Shown piece by piece: positions 34,515-46,433 of a stretch of DNA of 64,000 nt. Under the pieces are notes generated by a model. It did no database searches. It saw only the letters and a list, made by a program, of their open reading frames with translations, and was not told where the DNA came from. Source of the DNA: Luteipulveratus flavus (lineage in GTDB: Bacteria > Actinomycetota > Actinomycetes > Actinomycetales > Dermatophilaceae); contig NZ_JAROAV010000037.1 in assembly GCF_029439465.1 (NCBI RefSeq), forward strand, positions 1-64,000, read 5' to 3'. The position numbers were made by a program, and so were the translations under genes. The stretch's first letter is position 1; each line of letters opens with the position of its first letter.

Positions 34515-35222
34515 ATGGCTCGTCTGCTGCTGCTCACCGACTCGCGTGGCGCGAGTGTCGATGTGCTGCCAGCGCTCGGTCTCCTCGGTCATCGCGTGCG
34601 CATCCTGCCCCCCGAGCCCCAGGCCCTGGTGGACCCGCCCGACTGTGACGTCGTCCTGCTCGACGCCTGCCGGGACCTCGCGGGCGCGCGCGGCCTGTCC
34701 CGCGTGCTGCGCTCCAGCGGCCTGTCGACGCCGCTCATCGCGATCTTCACCGAGGGCGGGCTCACCGCCCTCACCGCCGAGTGGCAGGTCGACGACGTCG
34801 TGCTGCAGTCCGCCGGCCCCGCCGAGGTCGAGGCACGGCTCCGGCTGGCGATGTCACGCGTCGAGCAGGACGAGGAGGAGGAACCCGTCCACATCACCGC
34901 CGGCGAGCTGGTGATCGACGAGGAGGCGTACGCCGCCCGCGTCCGGGGACGCTCACTCGACCTGACGTACAAGGAGTTCGAGCTGCTGAAGTACCTCGCG
35001 CAGCACCCGGGACGCGTGTTCACCCGGGCGCAGCTGCTGCAGGAGGTGTGGGGGTACGACTACTTCGGCGGCACGCGCACGGTCGACGTCCACGTCCGCC
35101 GGCTGCGGGCCAAGCTCGGCTCGGAGCACGAGGCCCTGATCGGCACCGTCCGCAACGTCGGGTACCGCTTCGTCGGCGCGCACGAGCTGCGGCAGCAGCG
35201 CATGGCGGACGCCGACGTCTGA
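34515..35222 (+). CDS. glnR: Atypical OmpR-family regulator, GlnR-like
   Basis: A 235-residue response-regulator-like protein matching actinobacterial GlnR, the global regulator of nitrogen assimilation. The N-terminal receiver-like domain ([23 protein letters not shown] with D50) lacks the usual paired acidic residues near residue 8-9, as expected for an unphosphorylated orphan regulator, and there is no kinase gene nearby. The winged-helix domain ([20 protein letters not shown], then [16 protein letters not shown]) is intact. TATTCT lies nine bases before the ATG at 34515. The nearby mshD gene agrees with the mycobacterial order Rv0818-Rv0819. Confidence 0.85.
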   Translation: MARLLLLTDSRGASVDVLPALGLLGHRVRILPPEPQALVDPPDCDVVLLDACRDLAGARGLSRVLRSSGLSTPLIAIFTEGGLTALTAEWQVDDVVLQSAGPAEVEARLRLAMSRVEQDEEEEPVHITAGELVIDEEAYAARVRGRSLDLTYKEFELLKYLAQHPGRVFTRAQLLQEVWGYDYFGGTRTVDVHVRRLRAKLGSEHEALIGTVRNVGYRFVGAHELRQQRMADADV

Positions 35223-35231
35223 GGACAACGA

Positions 35232-35264
35232 ACGCCCCGGCCCCCGCGAGGGAGACCGGGGCGT
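35232..35264. terminator. Hairpin between glnR and the 5'-nucleotidase gene
   Basis: A 9-bp perfect stem, ACGCCCCGG (35232-35240) with CCGGGGCGT (35256-35264), lies between convergent stop codons. Confidence 0.65.
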
Positions 35265-35287
35265 CCGGCGTACGGGCTGGGCTCAGG

Positions 35288-37108
35288 TCACTGAACGGTG
35301 ATGCGGTTCAGGGCGCCCGGGGTGTAGGGCGAGACCTTCTGCAGGTAGCTCGCGAAGGAGTCGATGTCGAGACCGCCGTAGTAGACGCCGGTGCCCTTGG
35401 TGAAGGCGGCGAACCCGTCGCCCCCGCCCTGCAGGAAGTTGTTCGTCACGACGCGGTACGTGGTGGCGCTGTCGACGGCCACGCCGTTGAGGCGAACGCT
35501 GCCCGGCACGACCTGCTTGGTCGCTGCGGACCAGCTGTAGGTGAAGCCCTTGGACACCTGCAGCACCTTCGGCGACGCGGCGTTGGCACCGCTCCACTGC
35601 TGGTTGAGCAGGGCGTACAGGTCGGCACCGGTCAGGTCGAGCGAGACCATGTAGTTGTTGAACGGCTGCACCGTGAACGCGTCACCGAACGTCACCTGCC
35701 CGTTGTCCGGGCCGTACGGCAGGTCGGCGCGGATGCCGCCGGGGTTCATGAACGCGATCTGCGGCGTCTTGCCACCGGTCACGGTCGAGGGGTCCGCCAG
35801 CTGCGCGTCCGCGATCAGGTCGCCCAGCGGCGACTCGCCCGCGGCGTTCTGGGTCTTGGAGACGTCGGTCGTGATCGTGCCGAGCACCTTGTTCGCGATG
35901 GGCGCGATCTGCGCCTGCGAGCGGGTGATGAGGTCGGTGATCCGCGCGTCCTTGGCCACGTCGCGGGTGACGATGACGTCGCGCGTGGTGACGTCCGGAC
36001 GGACGATGTCCTTGGTCTTGCGGCTGTACGGCAGGATCGTCTCGGTCAGCTGCCGGCCGAACGAGGACGCCGAGGTGACCGTGCGCGGCTGACCGGCCGG
36101 GTCGGGGATCGTGCAGCTGTACGACTGGTGGGTGTGACCGGTGACGATCGCGTCGTACGCGGGGTCCAGGCCCTTGGCGATCGGGATGATCGGCGAGTCG
36201 GGGGCGAGCGCGCCGCCCTTGCCGCAGACGTAGTCGTACGTGGGGTTCACCTGGTAGGTCTTGCCGTCCGGGCCCGTCCAGTCCTCCTTGGGCAGGTTGC
36301 CGCCCTGGTGGATCAGGATGACCATCGCGTTGACGCCCTTGCGCTTCAGCTCCGGCACGAGGGCGTTGGCGGCCTTCACCTCGTCGGTGAACTGCAGGCC
36401 CTTGACGCCGGCCGCCGTGACGATGCTCGGCGTCTCCTTCAGCGTGAGGCCGACGAACGCCACGGGGACGCCGTTCTGCTTCTTGATGGTGTACGAGGGC
36501 AGCAGCGTCTCGCCGGTGTCCTCGCGGACCACGTTGGCGTCGAGGTAGGAGAAGCCGGCGCCGTCGAACGTACCGGCGCCGTCGGGGCAGGAGTTCTGGT
36601 TGTTGGCGCCGGCACCGTCGTCGAGGCAGCCACCGCGCTGCATGCGCAGCAGCTCGGTCGAGCCCTCGTCGAACTCGTGGTTGCCGACCGCCGAGACGTC
36701 GGTGCCCATCATGCTGAGCGCGTCGATCGTCTTCTCGTCGTGGAACGCGGCGGACAGCAGCGGCGACGCGCCGATCAGGTCGCCCGCCGTCACGGTGTAG
36801 GAGACCTTGTGGCCCTGACGCAGGCTGGACAGGTGGGTCGACATGTACTCGGCGCCACCGGCGTCGACGGTGACGTCGACCGCCTTGCCCGTCGCGGGAT
36901 CGATCTTGTGGTCGACGACGACGCGGCCGCTGGAGCCGGTCGGCGGCTCGAGGTTGCCGTGGAAGTCGTTGTACGACAGCAGCTGGATCGGGACGGTGCC
37001 GCCACCGCCGTGGTCGGCCCCGCCGGCGTCGGCCGGCAGGGCGAGCGCCACGGCACAGGCGCCGGCCGCGGTCGCGGCGGCGAGGCCCATGGACAGGCGT
37101 CGGGTCAT
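35288..37108 (-). CDS. Secreted bifunctional metallophosphatase / 5'-nucleotidase
   Basis: A 606-residue exported enzyme of the UshA family that releases phosphate from nucleotides outside the cell. A signal peptide (MTRRLSMGLAAATAAGACAV, cleavage near ADAGG) precedes the metallophosphatase domain with LLSYNDFHGNL, TAGDLIGASPLLS, VGNHEFDEG and VTGHTHQSYSC, which carry the di-metal ligands. The C-terminal nucleotide-binding domain (from about residue 370) shows IAFMNPGGIRADL and NNYMVSLDLTGADLYALLNQ. The ATG at 37108 follows AAGGAGT. Two GTTC repeats of 11 bp stand 27 nt before a TAATCT -10, so it is probably induced by phosphate starvation through RegX3. Confidence 0.92.
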   Translation of the reverse strand: MTRRLSMGLAAATAAGACAVALALPADAGGADHGGGGTVPIQLLSYNDFHGNLEPPTGSSGRVVVDHKIDPATGKAVDVTVDAGGAEYMSTHLSSLRQGHKVSYTVTAGDLIGASPLLSAAFHDEKTIDALSMMGTDVSAVGNHEFDEGSTELLRMQRGGCLDDGAGANNQNSCPDGAGTFDGAGFSYLDANVVREDTGETLLPSYTIKKQNGVPVAFVGLTLKETPSIVTAAGVKGLQFTDEVKAANALVPELKRKGVNAMVILIHQGGNLPKEDWTGPDGKTYQVNPTYDYVCGKGGALAPDSPIIPIAKGLDPAYDAIVTGHTHQSYSCTIPDPAGQPRTVTSASSFGRQLTETILPYSRKTKDIVRPDVTTRDVIVTRDVAKDARITDLITRSQAQIAPIANKVLGTITTDVSKTQNAAGESPLGDLIADAQLADPSTVTGGKTPQIAFMNPGGIRADLPYGPDNGQVTFGDAFTVQPFNNYMVSLDLTGADLYALLNQQWSGANAASPKVLQVSKGFTYSWSAATKQVVPGSVRLNGVAVDSATTYRVVTNNFLQGGGDGFAAFTKGTGVYYGGLDIDSFASYLQKVSPYTPGALNRITVQ

Positions 37109-37192
37109 GAGGGTCACTCCTTGCGATGGGCGCGGCACTGACCTCCGCGCGACCCCGGCAGATTAGCCGCGCGGACGCGGCGACATGCCTCG

Positions 37193-37214
37193 CTCCGAGG
37201 AACCCTCGATGAAC
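37193..37214 (-). promoter_or_regulatory. PHO box upstream of the 5'-nucleotidase gene
   Basis: On the minus strand GTTCATCGAGG (37214-37204) is followed directly by GTTCCTCGGAG (37203-37193), two 11-bp direct repeats of the RegX3/PhoP type. Exactly 27 nt separate the second unit from TAATCT (37165-37160), a candidate -10. The same spacing is found at pstS. Confidence 0.7.
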
Positions 37215-37231
37215 CGTGATGGAATGCAGCG

Positions 37232-38125
37232 ATGCAGCAGTCGACGGCGCTCAGTCCTGCCCAGGTCGACGCCGTGCACGCGGTGGCGCAGGCCGCCGCT
37301 GCGGCCGACGGTGTCGCACCCCTGTCCGAGGAGACGCTGCTCGCGCTCGACCGGACGCCCGGGGGCGACGGCACGACCGCCACGTACCTCACCGTCGTCA
37401 CCGACGGGACGCTGGTCGGGTACGGCCACGTGGCCCCGGACGGCTCGTCCGAGATCGTCGTGCACCCCGACAGCCGGCGCCACGGCCACGGTCGTGCACT
37501 GCTCGAGGGCGCCCTCGGCGTCCGGTCCGACGTACGCGTCTGGGCGCACGGCAACCTCGCGCCGGCCCGGGCGCTCGCTGCGTCGCTCGCGCTGGAGCCG
37601 GTCCGCGAGCTGTGGCGGATGAGCCTGGACGTCGAGTCCCACCCCGCCCCGGAACCCGTGGTGCCACGCGGTTTTCGAGCGCGCTCGTTCGAGCCCGGTC
37701 GGGACGAGCAGGCCTGGCTGGACGTGAACTCCCGCGCGTTCGCCCACCACCCGGAGCAGGGCCGGATGACCCTGGCGGACCTGCGCGACCGGATGGACCA
37801 GCCGTGGTTCGACCCGGCCGGGCTCATCCTCGTCGAGGACCAGAAGTCGGGCGCGCTGGCCGCCTCCCACTGGACCAAGATCGCCGACGAGGGCGGCGAG
37901 GTGTACGTCGTGGCCGTCGACCCCGCGTACCAGGGGCGCGGCCTCGGCGGCGTCGTCACGGCGCTCGGGCTGCGCCACCTGGCCTCGCGCGGCGTGGCGC
38001 GGATCGACCTGTACGTCGAGGGCGACAACGCGCCCGCGCTCGCGACCTACCGCCGGCTGGGCTTCGAGCAGTCCGCGCTGGACGTCATGTATTCGCGCAC
38101 GGTTCACGAACGCCTGCCACGATAG
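37232..38125 (+). CDS. mshD: Mycothiol synthase (acetyltransferase MshD)
   Basis: Final enzyme of mycothiol synthesis: acetylates Cys-GlcN-Ins using acetyl-CoA. The 297-residue protein has two tandem GNAT domains as expected. The C-terminal active domain holds the acetyl-CoA motif [21 protein letters not shown] and ends [20 protein letters not shown]; the N-terminal domain is degenerate ([19 protein letters not shown]). The segment [20 protein letters not shown] is diagnostic of MshD. The ATG at 37232 has a TGGAAT box six bases upstream. It lies five bases before ppk. Confidence 0.94.
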   Translation: MQQSTALSPAQVDAVHAVAQAAAAADGVAPLSEETLLALDRTPGGDGTTATYLTVVTDGTLVGYGHVAPDGSSEIVVHPDSRRHGHGRALLEGALGVRSDVRVWAHGNLAPARALAASLALEPVRELWRMSLDVESHPAPEPVVPRGFRARSFEPGRDEQAWLDVNSRAFAHHPEQGRMTLADLRDRMDQPWFDPAGLILVEDQKSGALAASHWTKIADEGGEVYVVAVDPAYQGRGLGGVVTALGLRHLASRGVARIDLYVEGDNAPALATYRRLGFEQSALDVMYSRTVHERLPR

Positions 38126-38130
38126 GAGGC

Positions 38131-40412
<2,282 letters not shown>

Positions 40413-40416
<4 letters not shown>

Positions 40417-41366
40417 GCCCGTCGCTGCCACGAGCGGCGGGCAGCCGTCCGGTCGAGGCCTCCGGAGCCGTCGTCTGGCGGCGGCGGCACGGCCGTCTCG
40501 AGGTGGCGATGGTCCACCGGCCGCGGTACGACGACTGGTCCTGGCCCAAGGGCAAGCTCGAGCCGGACGAGACCTGGGCCGGCGCCGCCGTCCGCGAGGT
40601 CGCCGAGGAGACCGGGCTGGTCGTCCGGCTCGGCATGCCGTTGCCCCGGGCCGTCTACCCCCTGCCGCGCGGCGAGCTGAAGGAGGTCCGCTACTGGGCC
40701 GCCGAGGCGACAGGTGGCGACGGGACCCTGCTGCACGAGGTGGACGACGTGCGGTGGCTGCCGGCGGCCACCGCGTTCGAGCGGTTGACCCACGTACGCG
40801 ACGGGCTGCAGCTGCAGGCGGTCGTGGACGCCGAACGACGCGGTCTGCTGCAGACGTGGCCCCTGCTGGTGATCCGGCACGCGGAGTCCCTCCCCCGCTC
40901 GACCTGGGAGCCACCGGACCGCGAACGCCCGCTGGACCCCGCCGGCAGCGCCCGCGCCGAGGTCCTGGCCGCGGTCATCGCCGCGTACGGCGTGACCCGG
41001 GTCCTGTCCTCACCCGCCGAGCGGTGCCTGGCGACCGTCGGTCCGTTCGCGAAGGCGGCCGAGGTCCCGGTCCGGAACAAGAACGGCCTCTCCGAGGAGG
41101 GGTACGAGCAGGACCCGACCAAGGTGACCACGCACGTCGAACGCGTCCTCGCCCGGGCCGAGGCCACCGCGATGTGCACGCACCGTCCGCTTCTGCCGGC
41201 CCTGCTGACCCGGCTGGCCGACCAGGCGCTGCCCGGCTCGGCGGCCGCCAGCATCCTCGCCGACCTCGCCGACGACGGCCTCGACAAGGGCGAGGCCGTC
41301 GTGTGCCAGGTCATCCGGCACGGCTCGAGCGCGCGCATCGTGACGGTGGAACGCCAGCGGCCGTGA
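40413..41366 (+). CDS. mutT1: Nudix hydrolase fused to histidine phosphatase (MutT1-like)
   Basis: A 317-residue two-domain protein as in mycobacterial MutT1. Residues about 10-145 are a Nudix domain with the box [20 protein letters not shown] plus TGL; residues about 150-317 are a histidine phosphatase with [21 protein letters not shown] and a second histidine in [12 protein letters not shown]. MutT1 hydrolyses 8-oxo-(d)GTP and diadenosine polyphosphates; the activity here is inferred. The GTG at 40413 overlaps the ppk stop codon (GTGA), so the two are coupled. Confidence 0.92.
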
Positions 41367-41382
41367 GGCCCGCCACGCCGGT

Positions 41383-41481
41383 GTTCACACCACGCTCATG
41401 TCGCCGTTACCCGACCGTGTCAGGAGCCTCCGCCGACGTTCATCTCGCGTTCACCCGCGCGCGGACATCGCTTCATACGCC
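41383..41481 (+). promoter_or_regulatory. PHO box cluster upstream of pstS
   Basis: GTTCATCTCGC (41438-41448) and GTTCACCCGCG (41449-41459) are adjacent 11-bp direct repeats, an almost ideal PHO box. The phase continues at 41471 (CTTCATACGCC). A weaker upstream set, GTTCACACCAC, GCTCATGTCGC and CGTTACCCGAC, lies at 41383-41415. A candidate -10, TACTGT (41487-41492), starts 27 nt after the core pair. The remaining bases up to the pstS start at 41554 hold the leader and ribosome binding site; no gene is seen in this 187-bp gap. Confidence 0.8.
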
Positions 41482-41553
41482 CTGCCTACTGTCCCTGCCG
41501 TCGGGTGAACCGCCCGGCCTTGAACATCCTGTCCTCATCGAGAGGTTTCGAAC

Positions 41554-42693
41554 GTGAAGATCACGCGCATCGGCCGAGTGTCCGCCGTCGCCCTGGTCGG
41601 GGCGCTTGCCCTGTCCGCCTGTGGTTCCGACGACAACAGCACCGGCAGCGGCGACTCCACCGGGAGCACGTCGGCCGGCGGGACCGGGGCGGGCGCGGCC
41701 GGCGGCGACGCCGGCTGCGGCACCAAGGCGATCACCGCCGAGGGCTCGACCGCTCAGGACAACGCCATCCAGGAGGCGATCTCCGGCTTCGAGAGCGTCT
41801 GCGCCGACCAGAAGGTCACCTACAACGCGACCGGATCGGGCGACGGCATCAAGAAGTTCATCGCCGGTCAGGTCAGCTTCGCGGGCTCGGACTCGGCGCT
41901 GAAGAGCACCGACGGCAAGACCGAGGCCCAGGACGCGGCGAAGGCCTGCGGCTCGCCGGCCTGGAACATCCCGATGGTCACCGGCCCGATCTCGATCGCC
42001 TACAACCTCAAGGGCGTCGACAAGCTCACCCTGACGCCGGCGCTGCTGGCCGACATCTTCCAGGGCAAGATCACGACCTGGAACGACCCGCAGATCGTTG
42101 CGGTCAACAAGGGCGTCACGCTCCCGGCCACCCCGATCAAGCCGTTCTTCCGCTCGGACGAGTCGGGCACCACCGAGAACTTCACCAAGTACCTCAAGGG
42201 CTCGGCCGCGGCCAAGTGGGCGGCGGAGCCGGCCAAGAAGTGGGCGGGCAAGGGCGAGGGCAAGGCCAAGACGGCCGGCGTCGCGTCCGCCGTGAAGGGC
42301 ACCGAGGGCGGCATCACGTACGCCGAGTGGGGCGCTGCGAAGGACAACAAGCTCGGCATCGCGCAGATCGACAACGGTGCGGGCGCCGTCGAGCTGACCG
42401 GCGAGTCCGCCGGCAAGGCCATCGCCGCGGCGAAGGTCGACGGCCAGGGCAACGACCTGAAGCTGAAGCTGAACTACGCGACCAAGGAGGCGGGTACCTA
42501 CCCGATCGTCCTGGTGACCTACGAGATCGTCTGCTCCAAGTACAAGGACGCGCAGACGGCCAAGGGCGTCAAGGCGTTCCTGAACCACTTCGCCTCCGCG
42601 GACGCGCAGAAGAAGATCGAGGAGATCGGCTACGCGCCGCTGCCGGACGAGATCCGCAGCAAGGTCAGCACCGCCATCAACGCGATTCAGTGA
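41554..42693 (+). CDS. pstS: Phosphate ABC transporter substrate-binding lipoprotein PstS
   Basis: High-affinity phosphate-binding protein of the Pst importer, anchored to the outer face of the membrane. The 379-residue precursor has a lipoprotein signal ending ALSAC with C23 as lipidated residue, then a Ser/Gly/Thr linker (about residues 25-55). Phosphate-binding segments are ITAEGSTAQDN, YNATGSGDGIKKFI, FAGSDSALKS and FFRSDESGTTENFTKYL. The GTG at 41554 follows AGAGG. It has the best PHO box in the window and is followed by a hairpin before pstC. Confidence 0.96.
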   Translation: MKITRIGRVSAVALVGALALSACGSDDNSTGSGDSTGSTSAGGTGAGAAGGDAGCGTKAITAEGSTAQDNAIQEAISGFESVCADQKVTYNATGSGDGIKKFIAGQVSFAGSDSALKSTDGKTEAQDAAKACGSPAWNIPMVTGPISIAYNLKGVDKLTLTPALLADIFQGKITTWNDPQIVAVNKGVTLPATPIKPFFRSDESGTTENFTKYLKGSAAAKWAAEPAKKWAGKGEGKAKTAGVASAVKGTEGGITYAEWGAAKDNKLGIAQIDNGAGAVELTGESAGKAIAAAKVDGQGNDLKLKLNYATKEAGTYPIVLVTYEIVCSKYKDAQTAKGVKAFLNHFASADAQKKIEEIGYAPLPDEIRSKVSTAINAIQ

Positions 42694-42697
42694 TTCA

Positions 42698-42739
42698 CTC
42701 GTGTGGTGGGGCGCCCGTCCGGGCGTCCCACCACACGAG
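42698..42739 (+). terminator. Strong hairpin between pstS and pstC, probable attenuator
   Basis: A 19-bp stem with one GU pair (42698-42716 with 42721-42739; CTCGTGTGGTGGGGCGCCC and its partner) has a GTCC loop and is followed by GTTTTCC. Placed right after pstS, it can end most transcripts or protect the pstS 3' end, giving more PstS than PstCAB. Confidence 0.75.
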
Positions 42740-42777
42740 CGTTTTCCGTCCCAGACGTCAGATAGGTATTCCCCCTC

Positions 42778-43791
42778 ATGAGCTCCGTGACCGGAGTCTC
42801 CGTCACTGACGAGACACCTGATTCCGACGGCCGCGATCCACTCCCGGGCGACAACGCCTCCACCGGTCGCCTCGGTGACCGCCTCTTCGGTGGGGCCGCG
42901 CGCGGCGCCGGCATCGTGGTCGTCGCCCTGGTGACGCTGATCGGCGTGTTCCTGCTCGTGCAGGCCGTCCCGTCCCTCGCCGACAACCACGAGAACTTCC
43001 TGACCTCGCAGAAGTGGGACGTCTCCGACGCCGACAACCTGGGGTTCGGCATCGCCCGGCTGCTCTGGGTCACGGTCATCTCGTCGGTGCTCGCGATGCT
43101 CATCGCCGTGCCACTGGGGGTGTGCATCGCCCTGTTCATCACGCACTACGCGCCGCGCGTGCTGGCCAAGCCCGCCGCCATCCTGGTCGACCTGCTCGCC
43201 GCCGTGCCCTCGATCGTGTACGGCCTGTGGGGCGCCATCGTCGTCGGCCAGTACTTCGAGCCGGTGCAGAGCTTCTTCATCGCGGCCCTCGGCTGGATCC
43301 CGCTCTTCGAGGACACCGGAGCCAGCGCGGCCAGCACCATCGCGTTCGTCTCGGTCGTGCTCGCCATCATGATCCTGCCGATCGTCACCGCGCTCTCGCG
43401 CGAGGTGTTCGCGCAGACGCCGACCGCCCATAAGGAGGCGGCGCTGGCCCTCGGCGCGACGAAGTGGGAGATGATCCGTACCGCGGTCCTGCCCTTCGGC
43501 AGGCCCGGCGTGATCTCCGCCGCGATGCTGGGCCTCGGCCGGGCGCTCGGCGAGACCATCGCCGTCATGTTCATCGTGTCGTCGCTGCCCGATGGTGCGC
43601 CGTGGAGCTGGTCCATCTTCAACGGCGGTGAGACCTTCGCGTCCAAGATCGCCAACAACGCCGGTGAGTTCGACTCGCCGTCCAAGACCGGCGCCTACAT
43701 CAGCGCGGGCCTGGTCCTTTTCGTCCTGACGTTCGTCGTCAACGCGATCGCGCGGATCGTCATCGAGCGCCGGAAGGCCTTCACCGAATGA
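42778..43791 (+). CDS. pstC: Phosphate ABC transporter permease PstC
   Basis: Membrane permease subunit of the Pst phosphate importer. The 337-residue protein has six predicted membrane segments, starting near residue 43 (GIVVVALVTLIGVFLLVQAV) and ending near residue 325, and the ATPase-contact loop EAALALGATKWEMIRTAVLPF of the EAA type. A cytoplasmic N-terminal stretch of about 40 residues is typical of actinobacteria. The ATG at 42778 follows a modest site. The stop codon overlaps the pstA start (ATGA). Confidence 0.95.
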   Translation: MSSVTGVSVTDETPDSDGRDPLPGDNASTGRLGDRLFGGAARGAGIVVVALVTLIGVFLLVQAVPSLADNHENFLTSQKWDVSDADNLGFGIARLLWVTVISSVLAMLIAVPLGVCIALFITHYAPRVLAKPAAILVDLLAAVPSIVYGLWGAIVVGQYFEPVQSFFIAALGWIPLFEDTGASAASTIAFVSVVLAIMILPIVTALSREVFAQTPTAHKEAALALGATKWEMIRTAVLPFGRPGVISAAMLGLGRALGETIAVMFIVSSLPDGAPWSWSIFNGGETFASKIANNAGEFDSPSKTGAYISAGLVLFVLTFVVNAIARIVIERRKAFTE

Positions 43792-44711
43792 GCACCCTCG
43801 ACACCACCTCCGGGTCGGTCCCGCAGACCGCACGTCTCACCAGCGGGCTCGGGCCGAAGTCCTCCAGCCGCGCCATCAAGGACCGCGCCGCGACCGTCGT
43901 GATGTGGCTGGCGTTCCTCATCGCCATGGTGCCGCTGGTCTGGATCCTCGCCACGGTCGTCATGAAGGGCGGCAGCCTGCTGCTGCACGCCGACTGGTGG
44001 ACCCACTCCCAGCAGGGCATCACCAACCGCGAGGAGGGCGGCGGCGCCGCCCACGCCATCCAGGGCACGCTCATCCAGGCGGCCATGACGGCGCTGATCG
44101 CCGTGCCGATCGGTGTCCTGACCGCCGTCTACCTCGTCGAGTACGGCGGCGGGAGGTTCAAGCGGGTCGTCAGCTTCATGGTCGACATCCTCACCGGTGT
44201 CCCGTCGATCGTCGCGGCGCTGTTCGTCTACGCGGTGTGGATCACGACGCTCGGCTTCGACCGCATGGCGTTCGCGGTCTGCCTGGCCCTGGTGCTGCTC
44301 ATGGTGCCGGTCGTCGTCCGCTCCACCGAGGAGATGCTCAAGCTCGTCCCCAACGAGCTGCGCGAGGCGTCGTACGCCCTCGGTGTGCCCAAGTGGAAGA
44401 CCATCACCAAGGTGGTCCTGCCCACCGCGTTCTCCGGCATCGTCACCGGCGTCCTCCTCGGCCTGGCCCGCGTCATGGGCGAGACCGCGCCGCTGCTGAT
44501 CCTCGCGCCGTACTTCCGGTCGATCTCGACCAACCTGTTCGACGGCCTGATGGGCACGCTGCCCACGATGATCAACGCCGGCCGCGACAACATGGCGATC
44601 GAGGCCAACTCCGAGCGCGTGTGGGCGTCCGCGTGCACGCTGATCGTGCTGATCCTCGTCCTCAACCTGCTGGGCCGGCTCATCAGCCGGTTCAACAAGC
44701 TCGACCGCTGA
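43788..44711 (+). CDS. pstA: Phosphate ABC transporter permease PstA
   Basis: Second permease subunit of the Pst importer, 307 residues with six membrane segments, the first about residues 38-62. The EAA loop reads REASYALGVPKWKTITKVVL. The characteristic PstA segment FMVDILTGVPSIVAALFVYA is present. The ATG at 43788 overlaps the pstC stop codon, so the permease subunits are made together. pstB follows after 42 bp. Confidence 0.95.
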   Translation: MSTLDTTSGSVPQTARLTSGLGPKSSSRAIKDRAATVVMWLAFLIAMVPLVWILATVVMKGGSLLLHADWWTHSQQGITNREEGGGAAHAIQGTLIQAAMTALIAVPIGVLTAVYLVEYGGGRFKRVVSFMVDILTGVPSIVAALFVYAVWITTLGFDRMAFAVCLALVLLMVPVVVRSTEEMLKLVPNELREASYALGVPKWKTITKVVLPTAFSGIVTGVLLGLARVMGETAPLLILAPYFRSISTNLFDGLMGTLPTMINAGRDNMAIEANSERVWASACTLIVLILVLNLLGRLISRFNKLDR

Positions 44712-44753
44712 CCGCCCCTCCCCCGCAGACCACGCAACAAGGAAGTAACCCAC

Positions 44754-45530
44754 ATGGCCAAGCGCATCGACGTCAGTGACCTGAACGTCTACTACGGCGA
44801 CTTCAAGGCAGTCGAGGGCGTCAGCATGACCGTGGAGCCCCGCTCCGTCACCGCCTTCATCGGCCCGTCCGGCTGCGGGAAGTCGACCTTCCTGCGCACC
44901 CTCAACCGCATGCACGAGGTCATCCCCGGCGGCCGGGTCGAGGGGAAGGTCATGCTGGACGACCAGGACCTGTACGCCGCCGACGTCGACCCGGTGGGCG
45001 TCCGGCGGACGGTCGGCATGGTGTTCCAGCGGCCGAACCCGTTCCCGACGATGTCGATCCGCGACAACGTCGTGGCCGGCCTGCGGCTGAACGGCGTCAA
45101 GAGCAAGAAGGCCCTGGACGAGGTCGCCGAGAAGTCGCTGCGCGGCGCGAACCTGTGGAACGAGGTCAAGGACCGCCTCGACAAGCCGGGCGCCGGTCTG
45201 TCCGGTGGTCAGCAGCAGCGGCTGTGCATCGCCCGCGCGATCGCGGTCGAGCCGCAGGTGCTGCTGATGGACGAGCCGTGCTCGGCGCTCGACCCGATCT
45301 CGACGCTGGCGATCGAGGACCTGATCAACCAGCTCAAGGAGACGTACACGATCGTGATCGTGACGCACAACATGCAGCAGGCGGCGCGCGTCTCCGACCG
45401 GACCGCTTTCTTCAACCTGGCGGAGACCGGGAAGCCGGGCAGGCTCATCGAGATGGACGACACCGCCACGATCTTCAACAACCCGAACGAGAAGGCGACG
45501 GAGGACTACATCTCCGGCCGTTTCGGCTGA
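44754..45530 (+). CDS. pstB: Phosphate ABC transporter ATP-binding protein PstB
   Basis: Cytoplasmic ATPase of the Pst importer, 258 residues. Walker A is GPSGCGKST (residues 37-45), the Q-loop [12 protein letters not shown] is diagnostic for PstB, the signature is LSGGQQQR, Walker [14 protein letters not shown] and the switch histidine is in VTHNMQQA. The sequence begins [20 protein letters not shown]. The ATG at 44754 follows AAGGAAG. It is the last gene of the pstSCAB operon. Confidence 0.97.
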   Translation: MAKRIDVSDLNVYYGDFKAVEGVSMTVEPRSVTAFIGPSGCGKSTFLRTLNRMHEVIPGGRVEGKVMLDDQDLYAADVDPVGVRRTVGMVFQRPNPFPTMSIRDNVVAGLRLNGVKSKKALDEVAEKSLRGANLWNEVKDRLDKPGAGLSGGQQQRLCIARAIAVEPQVLLMDEPCSALDPISTLAIEDLINQLKETYTIVIVTHNMQQAARVSDRTAFFNLAETGKPGRLIEMDDTATIFNNPNEKATEDYISGRFG

Positions 45531-45579
45531 TCGATCGTTCGTGCAGGCGGGTGGTCGGCGCCGTCTACGCTCCGTGGTG

Positions 45580-46116
45580 ATGACCGAGGACCGAGTGGTG
45601 CGGGACGCCGACCGACCCGGCGATGCGGGGGCCTGCGCGGCGATCTACGCGCCGTACGTCACTGACACCGCCATCAGCTTCGAGACGGTGGCGCCGAGCG
45701 CCGAGGAGATGGCGCAGCGCATCGAGCGGGCCCGCCGTACGCACGCGTGGCTGGTCCTGGAGGAGGCAGGCGCCGTGGTCGGGTACGCGTACGCCGGTCC
45801 GTTCCGGGAGCGCGCGGCGTACCGGTGGTCGTGCGAGGTGAGCGTCTACCTGAAGCAGGACCACGGTCGGCGGGGCGGCGGCCGGCTGCTGTACGACGCC
45901 CTGCTGGAGCGGCTGGTCGAGCGGGGCTACCGGACCGCGGCCGCCGGGATGACGCTGCCGAACGCTGCGAGCGAGCGGTTCCACGAGGCGATGGGCTTCG
46001 AGCCGGTCGGGACCTACCGCGGGGTCGGCTGGAAGCACGGCCGCTGGCGGGACGTGGCCTGGGCCCAGAAGGCGCTCGTCCCCTCGGACGAGGGCGACCC
46101 GGCCCCGCCGTCCTGA
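45580..46116 (+). CDS. GNAT acetyltransferase, phosphinothricin acetyltransferase-like
   Basis: A 178-residue acetyltransferase of the Pat/Bar/YncA group. Visible parts are the N-terminal RDADRPGDAGACAAIYAPYV, the acetyl-CoA pyrophosphate loop KQDHGRRGGGRLLYDALL and the C-terminal MGFEPVGTYRGVGWKHGRW. The real substrate may be methionine sulfoximine or another amino-acid derivative. The ATG at 45580 is preceded by TACGCT at 45566-45571, eight bases away. It stands alone after pstB. Confidence 0.87.
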   Translation: MTEDRVVRDADRPGDAGACAAIYAPYVTDTAISFETVAPSAEEMAQRIERARRTHAWLVLEEAGAVVGYAYAGPFRERAAYRWSCEVSVYLKQDHGRRGGGRLLYDALLERLVERGYRTAAAGMTLPNAASERFHEAMGFEPVGTYRGVGWKHGRWRDVAWAQKALVPSDEGDPAPPS

Positions 46117-46126
46117 CCAGGACGCG

Positions 46127-46255
46127 TCAGCTCGAGGACGCGACACCGAGCAGGCGGTCGATCTCGGCAAGGGTGAGACGGCGGGCCCGCAGCCGGGCGG
46201 CAGCCGCCAGCACGGCGACCAGCTCGATCTCCTCGCGCAGGTCGCGGTCGTTCAC
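46127..46255 (-). CDS. Small conserved-looking helical protein, 42 residues
   Basis: A short acidic-to-basic helical protein, VNDRDLREEIELVAVLAAAA at its start and ending RLTLAEIDRLLGVASSS. The N-terminal part looks like short actinobacterial proteins beginning MNDRDLREEI. The GTG at 46255 has GGAGGGG five bases upstream, which decides the start; an upstream GTG at 46309 would give 60 residues but lacks such a site. Function is unknown. Confidence 0.55.
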   Translation of the reverse strand: MNDRDLREEIELVAVLAAAARLRARRLTLAEIDRLLGVASSS

Positions 46256-46433
46256 ATCATCCCCTCCGTCGTCGTTGACCGAGGAGACGAGACTCCGCTC
46301 CATGCTCACAGGTTAAGCGCCCAGTCACGGTTCCGGTAGGAACGAGAGGGCCGCGTTCTGCTGAGCCTGTGAGTCTCGTCACGGGTCCGCGTTCACTGCG
46401 GAACGTGCCTGACCCCGGTCTCACAATGAAGAC

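Noticed and set aside
41473-43833. A 786-codon minus-strand frame opposite pstS and pstC.
   Set aside because: The composition is repetitive (Asp/Arg/Gly-rich) with no domain, and the plus strand carries clear pstS and pstC genes.
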